Shown here: positions 1-9,367 of the stretch, piece after piece
Position numbering within the stretch: position 1 is the stretch's first letter
Layout: each line of letters begins with the position of its first letter
From: Neocallimastix lanati (nom. inval.)
Lineage: Eukaryota > Neocallimastigomycota > Neocallimastigomycetes > Neocallimastigales > Neocallimastigaceae
Length of the DNA: 64,000 bases
Direction of reading: 5' to 3'
NCBI GenBank assembly: GCA_016946835.1
Contig: JACVTC010000001.1
Coordinates: 1-64,000, forward strand
Translations under genes and position numbers: made by a program
The notes under the pieces: generated by a model
Database searches by the model: none
Told to the model about the DNA's origin: nothing
What the model saw: only the letters and a program-made list of their open reading frames with translations

Positions 1-663
1 TATTAAAATTATTAAATATTATTATAAAAATTTATTTATTATAACTATTAAATATTATTATAAAATTATTATGATTATTAATTAAATTTATTATTAAAAA
101 TTATTATTAAAAATTTTTACTTATTATAAAAATTATTATTTAAATATTATCAAATTTATTAATTAAATATTATAAAAATTTTATTTTATTTTGAAAATAA
201 TTACAAGTATTATTTAAAATAATTAAAGATTATTAAATTTATTATATTAATCTTTAACAACAATTTATTTAACTTAAAAATATCAAAGAAAATAGTAAAA
301 ACTATTTTCTATATATTTATTTTATAATTATTTTTAATTAAATTATATTTGAATATTATATTATTATATTTATAAAAATTAAAACAAAAATGAATTATTG
401 ATATAAAATTAATTCAATAATTCTATAAAATTACTTAAATTATAAACAATTAATTATACTTTAAATTTATAAAAAAATATAAATATTGTAACAATTTCTT
501 AAAAATTAAATGTGTACTTTAAATAAAAAAACCTTTATATTAATAAAAAAAAAATATAAATAATTTTTAATAAAGATTTATTTTTTTTTAAAATCAAAGC
601 AGGGTAATACCCGTCCCCCCCTGCTTGATTTTAAATATCTAAGTGTCAACCCCGAGTCTACCA
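1..663 (+). repeat. Element A 5' LTR, 3' portion
   Basis: This stretch repeats 7785-8446 almost base for base and ends in CCCCGAGTCTACCA, the same end as the downstream LTR. It is AT-rich apart from a short GC-richer block (about 598-660) holding a C run and the inverted repeat AAATCAAGCAGGG / CCCTGCTTGATTT type arms (AATCAAAGCAGGG at 593-605, CCCTGCTTGATT at 618-629). That block may be an RNA terminator or polyadenylation hairpin. Confidence 0.93.
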
Positions 664-667
664 AAAT

Positions 668-685
668 TGGTGGAGATATCGGGGA
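668..685 (+). promoter_or_regulatory. tRNA-type primer binding site, element A
   Basis: TGGTGGAGATATCGGGGA starts 4 bp after the LTR and recurs identically just after the 5' LTR of element C (19128-19145). Its reverse complement ends in ...CCACCA, and the lengths fit a tRNA 3' end: 5-nt T-stem strand, 7-nt acceptor strand, discriminator A, CCA. I cannot name the tRNA. Confidence 0.75.
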
Positions 686-711
686 AGAAGAAGAAGAAGA
701 AGAAGAAGAAG

Positions 712-743
<32 letters not shown>

Positions 744-1230
744 GTAGAAGAAGAAGAAGAAGAAGAAGTAGACCAAGTGGAAGAAGACCAAGAAAAAGAA
801 GACCAAGAAGTAGACCAAGTGGAAGAAGACCAAGAAAAAGAAGACCAAGAAGTAGACCAAGTGGAAGAAGACCAAGAAAAAGAAGACCAAGAAGAAGACC
901 AAGAAGTAGACCAAGTGGAAGAAGACCAAGAAAAAGAAGACCAAGAAGAAGACCAAGAAGTAGACCAAGTGGAAGAAGACCAAGAAAAAGAAGACCAAGA
1001 AGAAAACCAAGTGGAAGAAGACCAAGAAAAAGAAGACCAAGAAGAAAACCAAGAAGAAGACCAAGAAGAAGACCAAGAAGAAGACCAAGAAGAAGACCAA
1101 GAAGAAGACCAAGAAGAAAACCAAGAAGAAGACCAAGAAGAAGACCAAGAAGAAGACCAAGAAGAAGACCAAGAAGAAGACCAAGAAGAAGACCAAGAAG
1201 GAGAAGACCAAGAAGGAAATTGGAACTACT
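686..1230 (+). repeat. Purine-rich minisatellite in element A leader (GAA / GAAGACCAA units)
   Basis: About 90 bp of nearly pure (GAA)n starts right at the end of the primer site. It passes into imperfect 12-30 bp units built on GAAGAAGACCAA with variants GTAGACCAAGTG and AAAGAAGACCAA. One frame reads as Glu-Glu-Asp-Gln repeats (777-1232, 151 codons) and the opposite strand reads as Phe/Leu/Val repeats. Both look like consequences of the repeat rather than a gene: the long (+) frame here starts at a GTG rather than an ATG, there is no domain, and the related element C lacks this block entirely. Confidence 0.85.
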
Positions 1231-1309
1231 AGGACTTATTTTTTTTGGAATTATGAGAATAATTTTTTTTTATAAATTAAATTTAATAGAATTAAATTAA
1301 ATTAAATTA

Positions 1310-1371
<62 letters not shown>

Positions 1372-1951
1372 CACACTTTTACAATCATCATCATAAAATT
1401 TTTTTTATTGTTATCGGTTTTTTTTGTGTTGTTGTTGTGGTTGGTGTTGTTGTTGTGATTGTTGTTGTTGTTGTTGTTGTGGTAGTAATAAAAATTAACA
1501 TCAGTTTTATTTGGTCTTCGCGTGCTCCAAATAAAACTATATACTGAGTTTACTGCGTACTAAGCAGTTATAGATAATTCTATAATTGCGAGTGGTTTAA
1601 TCAGGTGTTTGGAGAGGGGCCGGTTACGAACTAATCGAACCCCGATTAGATATAGCGGTAAATACTGTTGGGAAGCAGAAATTACCCTATAGATCACCCA
1701 TTATACGTTCAACACGGTTTGGGTGCTCCTCCACTTGACTCAGGCAAATTCACTTAGTATACCGAAATACTAAGGTCCCTCTGCGTGGTCGGCAGTTGTA
1801 ATAGATAGCGGTTTTTCAAGTTGTATTAGGTTTGTTAATTTACCTTGTTTTTAATTAAGTTTATTTGTTTTTTTTAAGTTGTAATTATATAAACTTAATA
1901 ATAATTGTAATTGTAATTGTAAATATTGTAATAATAACCGATAACAAATAA

Positions 1952-2007
<56 letters not shown>

Positions 2008-2400
2008 ATATTAATTTTTGTGTTTTTAAATATTTTTAATTGCTATATTAAAAAAAAAAAAAAAAATTTTTTTTTGTAAATAATTGTATATATTTTTTTT
2101 TTATTTAAGTAAAGATAAACGAAAGGGGTTATTAGCTTGAAAGAATAGTGAACACTCCAACTAGTTTATTAATTTATATTTATTCTAGTGTCCAGGAGGG
2201 GGAGTACGGGTGTATATAGCAAAATTAAATATACACTAGCCGGAAACGTCTCACTAGAGATATAAATTACTTAAATATATAATTTTAATTGTAAATAAAT
2301 AAATAAATAAATAAATAAAAATATAGCAATTAAATAATTAATAAAACAATTTTTTTTTTTTATTTTATTTTTTTTTAAAAGTGTGTTTTTTTTTTTTAAA
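1231..2400 (+). other. Element A untranslated leader
   Basis: No ORF of interest. It holds long poly-A runs (about 1318-1367 and 1957-2005), GTT repeats (1430-1485), and a GC-richer island at about 1500-1815. That island includes a hairpin with arms CTAATCG (1631-1637) and CGATTAG (1643-1649). Such islands occur in the leaders of the other elements too and may carry packaging or translation signals (inference). Confidence 0.6.
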
Positions 2401-2630
2401 ATGAGTACAATTAATTTTAAAGATTTAAAAAAGGAACTTAAGGATATTGAAAAAATATCCAAAGAAAATTTAGATGTTAAAACTTGGAAGTCTGATTTAG
2501 AGCTTTGGATAAAGCTTGAACATGTTGAAGACTCCAAGATTATATTTTATGCCTGTGTTTTAACCTCAATTGGTGAAACCAGGAAAGTCATCCAAGAATT
2601 AATGGATGATAATAATAAAGATGATGATAG

Positions 2631-2679
<49 letters not shown>

Positions 2680-3363
2680 AATTATAAGGATATTAATGAT
2701 GAAGATGAGGATGATGATAATGAAGAAGATAAAGAAATTGATAAAAAGAATAAGGCTTATCCTTCCCTTAATAGAATTGTAAAAGCTATAGAAGAATTTT
2801 ATGGCATTAGGGAGGATCAAAATAATTTATTAAGAGAGCTACGTGCTCTAAGAATTAAGAGAAATGAAAGAATCAAAGATTTTAATATTAAGTATAAAAC
2901 TTTATATTTAAAATTAAATAAAAAGAAAAGAAGTCAGATAAGTGTTTTAGATTACACAGACTCCATTGAAAACAATGTTGAAGCCTGGAAACGTCTAACC
3001 TTATTTGATAACATTTCTCTGTCAAAAGCCTTTAAAATTGCTGAAAAAGCAGATAGGTTAAATTATATGGGTAGTAATCAAAGAAGACATCCTTCTACCC
3101 CTTCACCTTCTGCAAATACATCTTCTTTTAGTAATAGAGTTAATTTTCATCCTCCTATTAAAAATAAATTAGAACAAAAAGTTAATATTAAACCTAAAGA
3201 AGATAATGACATAGAGGAATTAACAAGAAAAATGAGAAGTTTAACAATAAAGGCTTGTTATTTCTGTAAAGAACCAGGTCATTATCAAAACAATTGCCCA
3301 AAGTTGAGAGCAATTGTTGAGAAAAATAGGAAGGAAATTAGAAACAATAAACGTTTAAATTGA
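2401..3363 (+). CDS. gag: Gag polyprotein, element A
   Basis: Structural capsid/nucleocapsid protein of the retrotransposon, about 320 residues. I start at the ATG at 2401; the frame is open a little upstream only through a poly-T run with no ATG. The N-terminal half matches the capsid-like region of the element C Gag (shared LKKELKD...W motif and a YGIREDQNNLLRELRALRIKR-like segment). An Asp-rich tract encoded by a (GAT)n microsatellite (about 2617-2690) replaces a milder acidic stretch in C. A CCHC zinc knuckle (C-x2-C-x4-H-x4-C, about residues 285-298) near the C terminus should bind the genomic RNA. The stop TGA at 3361 follows directly on the frameshift heptamer TTTAAAT, so Pol is made as a Gag-Pol fusion. 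Confidence 0.92.
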
Positions 3364-3388
3364 GTAATGGGATAAGAAGCTCTCCCAT
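3354..3388 (+). promoter_or_regulatory. -1 ribosomal frameshift signal, element A
   Basis: Slippery heptamer T-TTA-AAT (3354-3360) in the gag frame, gag stop TGA at 3361-3363, 6-nt spacer, then a hairpin with arms ATGGGA (3367-3372) and TCCCAT (3383-3388). The pol frame is open across the heptamer and has no ATG nearby, so a -1 shift is the simplest route to Pol. The same layout occurs in elements C, E and G. Confidence 0.88.
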
Positions 3389-6300
3389 ACTTAATAAAGC
3401 AGCTTCACTTAAATATCAAAAAGAAATTAAAAATTCTCGTCTTTCTAATATTGAAGAAACTCCTGCTAATAAAAGGGTGGTTAATAAAAAGAAAGTTGAT
3501 TATTTAGTAGGAGCATCTAAACGTAAAATTTATGATGTTAATAATGATGAAGGTAGTGCAGAGAAAAGGATTCATAAGTCGTTGAAGGAGAATCCTAAAC
3601 CTATAATAACTCCTGCATTACGAAAACAGAAAGAACGAGAAGTAAAAGAAAATAATATAAGTAATATAATTGTTAAACAAATTAAACCATCTATTCTAGC
3701 TCAACCACGAATTGAAAAAGAAAAAGAGATTGAAAGACAAATTCGTGATAATGAAAGAGCTAGTAATAGTAATACTAATTATAGTAATAATCATAGTAAT
3801 GATAATAGTAATGATAATATTAATAATAATTCATTAGTGAATGATGAAGTTATTATAAATAATGTAAATAATGATAAAAGAAAGAATAAAAATTTAATGA
3901 AAGTAAATAATGATAATAATAAAAGTATTGTGAAGGAGAATAATAAAGTAATTGATTTAACAAAGGTGTTAATTAGTAAAGATAAAGATACTCAAAAAGA
4001 AAATAAAAGTTCTAGAGTATCTAGGAAAATTAAGATGCAATCGGGGGAAGAAGAATATGATATTCTTAAAGATTTAAATTCTGCCCATTGCAATATTACT
4101 TTTGGACAGTTATTGGATGCTGCTCCAAAATTAAGATATAAGGTGTCACAGGGTATTAAATTGGATAGGGACCAATCTAATATCTCTGGGGTGTTGGATA
4201 ATGTGTCAGCCACGACTGTGGTCGTTAATAACATAGACCACACTTATAAAAGTAAAGGTAACGAACCATGTGAAGAGGATATTGCCATGGTTGATGTTAC
4301 AGTTGAAGGTGTTTCGGGGAAGGCTTTAATTGATTCATGTAGTAATTTAAGTATAATTACTCAACAATTTTTAGATAAGCTTCCGTCCGAATATGAACCT
4401 ATTGATATTAGTTGTGGTAGAATTAGGTTGGCAACTAAGAATGATGATTACTCGGAAGGTTATATCATTCGGGTGCCAGTAAAGATTAATAATCTTGTAT
4501 TAATGGTTAATTGTAGAATAGTAGAAAAGGAGGATCCTTTTTACGATATTCTAATTAACTTAAAAACCCAAATTGATTATAATTTGTTTATCCACCCCAT
4601 TTTATATTGTTTGTGTCAAATTACTCCTGAGGGAGTAATTGACGTTATTGCACCTATTAATAATGATTATGAAGATGAAGAAAAGTTGTTGTGTATGATT
4701 AAGGCTTTGGATGAGGATTCCAAAAAGAATGATTTAAAGAAAATTGAAGGATTATCCCCAAAGCAATATATTCATCATGAAATTTTCCTAAATACTTTAA
4801 ACGAAAAATATAAAGATGAAATAATTAAAATTCTGGAGGAGAACTTAGAAATAGTTGCTACTTCTTCAGAAGAATTAACACCTTCTGATCTTCCTCCACA
4901 TAAGATTAATTTAATTCCTGGTGCGAAACCAGTTAAGCAAAGGTGCTATAGATTAGTTAAATTTAAGTCGGATATACTTAAGGAGGAATTAATTAAATTA
5001 ATTAATAAGAAATTAATTGAACCTTCTTGTTCCGAATGGTCATCGCCAATAGTGTTAGTACCGAAGAAGAACGGTAAATGGCGATTATGTATTGATTATC
5101 GTAAGGTTAATGATTTAACAGTTAAAGATTCTTATTCATTACCTTACATTGATGAGATATTTGATAGTTTAGATGGGGCACAGATTTTTACAACAATGGA
5201 TCTTTACTCTGGTTATCATCAAATTTTGATGGATGAGGAAAGTGTAGAAATTACCACCTTCACCACAAAATTTGGTAACTACCAATTCAAGGTTATGCCT
5301 TTTGGTTTAACCGGAGCCCCAGCTACATTTCAAAGGGAAATGAATAGGATTCTTTTCCCATTTATAGGAAAGTTTGTTTTTAACTTTATAGATGATATTT
5401 TAATATACTCTAAGAGTATAGAAGAACATATAAGCCACATTAGGCAAGTGTTGGAAGTATTTCGCCAACACAAATTAAAAATTAACATTGAAAAATGTGC
5501 CTTTATGCAGACTGAAGTAGAAGTCTTAGGTCATAAGGCATCAGTGAAAGGTTTAAGTCCCCAGGATAGCAAAATTAAGGCTATCAAGGAGTGGGTAGCA
5601 CCTGTTGATGTTCATGAATTACGATCTTTTCTTGGAGCAGTAGGATATTATAGAAACTTTATTGATAAATATGCCCAAATCTCTGCTCCTTTATGTAAAT
5701 TATTAAGAAAGAATGTTAAATATAAATGGAATAATGAACATCAACAAAGTTTTGATCTGTTAAAAGAAAAGTTAATAAATGCTCCAATTTTAAAATATCC
5801 AAGTTTTAATCAAAGGTTTATAATTAGAACGGATGCTTCCTATGAAGGTATTGGAGGAGTATTACTCCAAGAAGATTTAGAAACCAAAAAGGAACATCCA
5901 GTTCATTATATAAGTAGAAGTTTAAGTAAAGCCGAGAAAAATTATGGCATTACTGACTTGGAAGGAGCTGCATTAATTTATTGTATTACTAAGTTGAAAT
6001 CTTATATATTAGGAAATCCTAATAAAACAGTAGTAATAACAGATCATAAACCTTTAATCAGTTTCTTTAAAAATAAGGAACCTAATAATGCTAGGCAAGC
6101 AAGGTGGTGCTTAACTGTTAGTACCCTTGGTGTTGAAATTCAATATCAAATGGGTAAGAAAAATGTGTTAGCCGATGCATTATCTAGGATGAAGAAAAGA
6201 GATGATTCCGTGGTATTGGCAACTAAGTTAACTTCAAAGGAAGAAGAAGAGTTGCTTTCTAAAACTATTAAAGACTTTATAAATGAAAAATTTGTTACGA

Positions 6301-6986
6301 TAGATGGTGAAGATTATTTTGTTGATGGTAATGACTATCGTAAATTAATTACTGATCAAACGGAAAGAGTAAAACTTATTTTAGAAGCCCATAAGATAGG
6401 TCATGAGGGATATTATAAGACTTATCAAAGGCTTCGTAAAAGTTTTTATTGGAATAATATGGTGATGGATATTAAAAGAGTGGTGCAAAGTTGTGACAAG
6501 TGTCAGTTGAATAGGTCACAACCATATCCAGAACCTACAGAAAATATTCCAACTAAAGTAGAAGGTCCTTTTATACATTTGGGTTTAGATATTATTGGAC
6601 CTTTGATTAAAACGAAGAATAATAATCAATATATTATGGTTGTGGTGGATTACTTCACCAAATGGGTTGAAGCAGAACCCACGGAAAATATAACATCACA
6701 GGATGTGATTAAGTTCTTAATTAATGTGTTTGCTCGTCATGGTGTTCCACAGGTAATAACAACTGACAATGGTGTTCAGTTCACCTCGGACATGACGAAA
6801 ATATTTTTAGATCTCTATGATGTATATGTGAAGTTTATTTCCACATATCATCCAGAAAGTAATGGACTTACGGAAAACCGTAATAAAGAGATCGGCAAGT
6901 TATTGAGGTTGTTGGGTTCTAAGAATAAGGATTGGGATGAAGTTTTACCATCCGCCTTATGGGCTCTTAGAACTACCCAAAAATAA
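3360..6986 (+). CDS. pol: Pol polyprotein, element A (C terminus lost to a frameshift)
   Basis: Encodes protease, reverse transcriptase, RNase H and most of integrase, entered from gag by -1 frameshifting (the frame begins with a non-ATG codon). After a basic/Asn-rich linker, the protease has active-site Asp-Ser-Cys near residue 325 in place of the usual D-T/S-G. RT has the catalytic box as FIDD (about residue 676) where most relatives have YxDD. RNase H follows with TDAS and the ADALSR end motif. Integrase has the HHCC finger from about residue 1011 and the D-D-35-E triad at about 1077, 1136 and 1172. A one-base C insertion in a CCC run near 6978 ends the ORF at 6986; the remaining integrase tail continues in another frame. 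Otherwise intact. Confidence 0.9.
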   Translation: MSNGIRSSPILNKAASLKYQKEIKNSRLSNIEETPANKRVVNKKKVDYLVGASKRKIYDVNNDEGSAEKRIHKSLKENPKPIITPALRKQKEREVKENNISNIIVKQIKPSILAQPRIEKEKEIERQIRDNERASNSNTNYSNNHSNDNSNDNINNNSLVNDEVIINNVNNDKRKNKNLMKVNNDNNKSIVKENNKVIDLTKVLISKDKDTQKENKSSRVSRKIKMQSGEEEYDILKDLNSAHCNITFGQLLDAAPKLRYKVSQGIKLDRDQSNISGVLDNVSATTVVVNNIDHTYKSKGNEPCEEDIAMVDVTVEGVSGKALIDSCSNLSIITQQFLDKLPSEYEPIDISCGRIRLATKNDDYSEGYIIRVPVKINNLVLMVNCRIVEKEDPFYDILINLKTQIDYNLFIHPILYCLCQITPEGVIDVIAPINNDYEDEEKLLCMIKALDEDSKKNDLKKIEGLSPKQYIHHEIFLNTLNEKYKDEIIKILEENLEIVATSSEELTPSDLPPHKINLIPGAKPVKQRCYRLVKFKSDILKEELIKLINKKLIEPSCSEWSSPIVLVPKKNGKWRLCIDYRKVNDLTVKDSYSLPYIDEIFDSLDGAQIFTTMDLYSGYHQILMDEESVEITTFTTKFGNYQFKVMPFGLTGAPATFQREMNRILFPFIGKFVFNFIDDILIYSKSIEEHISHIRQVLEVFRQHKLKINIEKCAFMQTEVEVLGHKASVKGLSPQDSKIKAIKEWVAPVDVHELRSFLGAVGYYRNFIDKYAQISAPLCKLLRKNVKYKWNNEHQQSFDLLKEKLINAPILKYPSFNQRFIIRTDASYEGIGGVLLQEDLETKKEHPVHYISRSLSKAEKNYGITDLEGAALIYCITKLKSYILGNPNKTVVITDHKPLISFFKNKEPNNARQARWCLTVSTLGVEIQYQMGKKNVLADALSRMKKRDDSVVLATKLTSKEEEELLSKTIKDFINEKFVTIDGEDYFVDGNDYRKLITDQTERVKLILEAHKIGHEGYYKTYQRLRKSFYWNNMVMDIKRVVQSCDKCQLNRSQPYPEPTENIPTKVEGPFIHLGLDIIGPLIKTKNNNQYIMVVVDYFTKWVEAEPTENITSQDVIKFLINVFARHGVPQVITTDNGVQFTSDMTKIFLDLYDVYVKFISTYHPESNGLTENRNKEIGKLLRLLGSKNKDWDEVLPSALWALRTTQK

Positions 6987-7410
6987 GGTAACAAAACATT
7001 CAAGTTTTGAGTTGGTTTATGGTAGGGAGGATCAGCAGCCTTTTGATATTGCTGCTAGACCTACCAAGAATATTAATAAGTCATCGGATGAAGTGTTGTT
7101 AGAAAAATTTATAAATCATTACCGATGGACTTTAGAAGCAGCCGAAAATGTTAAAAATGCAAATAAGTATTGGGCTGCTAGAAGAGAGGAAAAGAATAGT
7201 TTGAATGAAGGAAAAAGAATTAGGGAAGGTGATTTAGTTCTAGTTAGAAATTTTTCAAGAACTAAACTAGAACCTTATTTTGTTGGTCCTTTTAAAGTTA
7301 TAAAAAAACAATTTAATACGGTTACCTTGGCTGATCCAAATTCTGGAATTCAAATGAATAGGAATGTTCATTTGAAGAATATAGTCAAGTATAACTCAGC
7401 TTCGATGTAG
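6987..7410 (+). pseudogene. Integrase C-terminal tail of element A, out of frame
   Basis: This stretch, open from 6937 in the +1 frame, matches the last ~140 residues of the element C Pol almost residue for residue (SSFELVYGREDQQPFDIAARPT, GDLVLVRNFSRTKLEPYFVGP). It is the strand-transfer/DNA-binding end of integrase, cut from the upstream frame by the single extra base near 6978. The stop at 7408-7410 lies 11 bp before the polypurine tract, as in C. As sequenced, the integrase would lack this part. Confidence 0.9.
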
Positions 7411-7420
7411 CTTGAGTTTT

Positions 7421-7433
7421 AGAGGGGGCATCA
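7421..7433 (+). promoter_or_regulatory. Polypurine tract, element A
   Basis: AGAGGGGGCATCA immediately precedes the 3' LTR. Element C has AGCGGGGGCATCT at the same place (57144-57156). It would serve as plus-strand DNA primer. Confidence 0.8.
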
Positions 7434-8446
7434 TGGTAAAGAATGAATTAATAACCTTTATTTTATTATTAATAATTCTTTACTAAATTGTACTTTCCTA
7501 TATTCTTCATAACCTAAACCTCATTGTAAATTTAATTTATTTTGATATAAATTAATTTACACTTGTAAATAATGTAAATAAATTTTAATTAATTACTTTA
7601 TTGTTATATTATTAAATATATGTATATATTAAAATACAATTGTAAATATTAAAATTATACTTTTAAGATACTAAATTATTAAAACTATTAATTAAATATT
7701 ATTATAAAAATTATTATAAAATTATTAAAATTATTAATTAAATATTATTCTAAAAATTATTATAAATTATTAATATTATAAAATTATTAAAATTATTAAA
7801 TATTATTATAAAAATTTATTTATTATAACTATTAAATATTATTATAAAATTATTATGATTATTAATTAAATTTATTATTAAAAATTATTATTAAAAATTT
7901 TTACTTATTATAAAAATTATTATTTAAATATTATCAAATTTATTAATTAAATATTATAAAAATTTTATTTTATTTTGAAAATAATTACAAGTATTATTTA
8001 AAATAATTAAAGATTATTAAATTTATTATATTAATCTTTAACAACAATTTATTTAACTTAAAAATATCAAAGAAAATAGTAAAAACTATTTTCTATATAT
8101 TTATTTTATAATTATTTTTAATTAAATTATATTTGAATATTATATTATTATATTTATAAAAATTAAAACAAAAATGAATTATTGATATAAAATTAATTCA
8201 ATAATTCTATAAAATTACTTAAATTATAAACAATTAATTATACTTTAAATTTATAAAAAAATATAAATATTGTAACAATTTCTTAAAAATTAAATGTGTA
8301 CTTTAAATAAAAAACCTTTATATTAATAAAAAAAAAATATAAATAATTTTTAATAAAGATTTATTTTTTTTTAAAATCAAAGCAGGGTAATACCCGTCCC
8401 CCCCTGCTTGATTTTAAATATCTAAGTGTCAACCCCGAGTCTACCA
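7434..8446 (+). repeat. Element A 3' LTR (1013 bp)
   Basis: Begins TGGTA and ends TACCA (5-bp terminal inverted repeats) directly after the polypurine tract. It repeats the 5' LTR fragment at 1-663. Very AT-rich, with the GC-richer hairpin block near its end (about 8380-8446). Element B begins 6 bp beyond its end. Confidence 0.93.
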
Positions 8447-8452
8447 ATTTTG

Positions 8453-9354
8453 TGTAATAATTCTATTAAGAACTAACTCAAAATAGAATTATTAACTACA
8501 ACTTAACGACTAATTCATTAAGTTGAGAAAATAAAATAAAATAAATTTTTTTTACCTTTAATGTAGAGTTTATTATAAAATTAATTATAATAATAACACA
8601 AAATGTAAGAGAAGAATTGTTTGTATAAATTGATCTTAAAAATATGTTTTTGAATAAAATATTTTTATTAATTTATTAAAGTTAAAAATATAAAAATGTT
8701 ACTATTATAACTATGTTTTTTATAATAATAACTCTTGATTTCTCAAAGAGAACTCAAGAGCCTTATTTATATTTTTTTATGAAAATAAGGTTAAATAAGA
8801 AAGGGTTTTCTAATCTTAACAAATCTCTTATCTAGGAAAAGATTAGATAGAAAAACCTAGATAAGTTTTCGATCGATATTCTATCCATATCGATCATCGC
8901 ATTAATTAAGTAAAACCGATTACTTCTAAAAAGTAATTGGAAAAAATCTTAATTAACCGATTTTCTAATCTAATCTAATGATCGAAAATAAAAGAATAAA
9001 ATAATAAAAGATATTTCGATCATATAATTTATCCTTATATTAAAAATATAAAATTAAATAGTTAATAAAATACAGAATACATTATAAAATACAGAATACA
9101 TTATAAAATACAGAATACATTATAAAATACAGAATAAAATACAATACAAAATACATTAGTTACAGTAGAGAATTTAACATATTGTAAATATATTATTTAA
9201 AATTAATTAAATAAATTTTGTTAAATTAATGAATATTTAAAATTAAATTAAATAAATTTAATAAATATTATATGTAATTAAATAAAGTTATAGTTATAAT
9301 AACTTAACTAAGAAAATATAATTATTTGCTAACAAATAATTATAGATTCTTACA
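8453..9354 (-). repeat. Element B 3' LTR (left copy, 902 bp)
   Basis: TGTAA...TTACA terminal inverted repeats. Contains a 19-bp tandem repeat (ACAGAATACATTATAAAAT, about 9070-9130, three units plus a partial). It also has the promoter palindrome (8732-8760) and a block with several inverted repeats (TTATCTAGG / CCTAGATAA; ATCGATATTC / CATATCGAT) that is the part best kept in the two B-family solo LTRs. Confidence 0.95.
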
Positions 9355-9367
9355 TTGCTCTGTTTAA

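Larger units (their letters stand above)
1..8446 (+). mobile_element. Element A: group I Ty3-type LTR retrotransposon, 5' end cut by window
   Basis: The unit consists of a partial 5' LTR (1-663), a tRNA-type primer site (668-685), a long leader, gag (2401-3363), pol in the -1 frame (3360-6986, continued in another frame to 7410), a purine tract (7421-7433) and a 3' LTR (7434-8446). Position 1 aligns with 7785, so about 350 bp of the 5' LTR lie outside. Over the visible part the LTRs differ by one A in a homopolymer (near 525 versus 8310), so insertion is recent. Domain order PR-RT-RNaseH-IN places it in Ty3/gypsy (Metaviridae). Element C is its closest relative here. The left target duplication is outside the window; the right flank begins ATTT. 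Confidence 0.93.

Noticed and set aside
639-1211. Long minus-strand frame coding Phe-Leu-Val repeats
   Set aside because: It is the antisense of the GAA-type minisatellite; low complexity, no homolog, no start context.
777-1232. Glu/Asp/Gln repeat frame as a gene
   Set aside because: Made only of minisatellite units, starts at GTG not ATG, lies in the leader of element A and is absent from sister element C.
1318-1367. Poly-A run as the tail of a LINE or processed pseudogene
   Set aside because: Similar runs are scattered through all element leaders, with no target duplication or upstream RT gene to match.
2383-2400. Upstream GTG start for element A gag
   Set aside because: Not an ATG; would only add residues from a poly-T run. 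The ATG at 2401 aligns with the Gag start region of element C.
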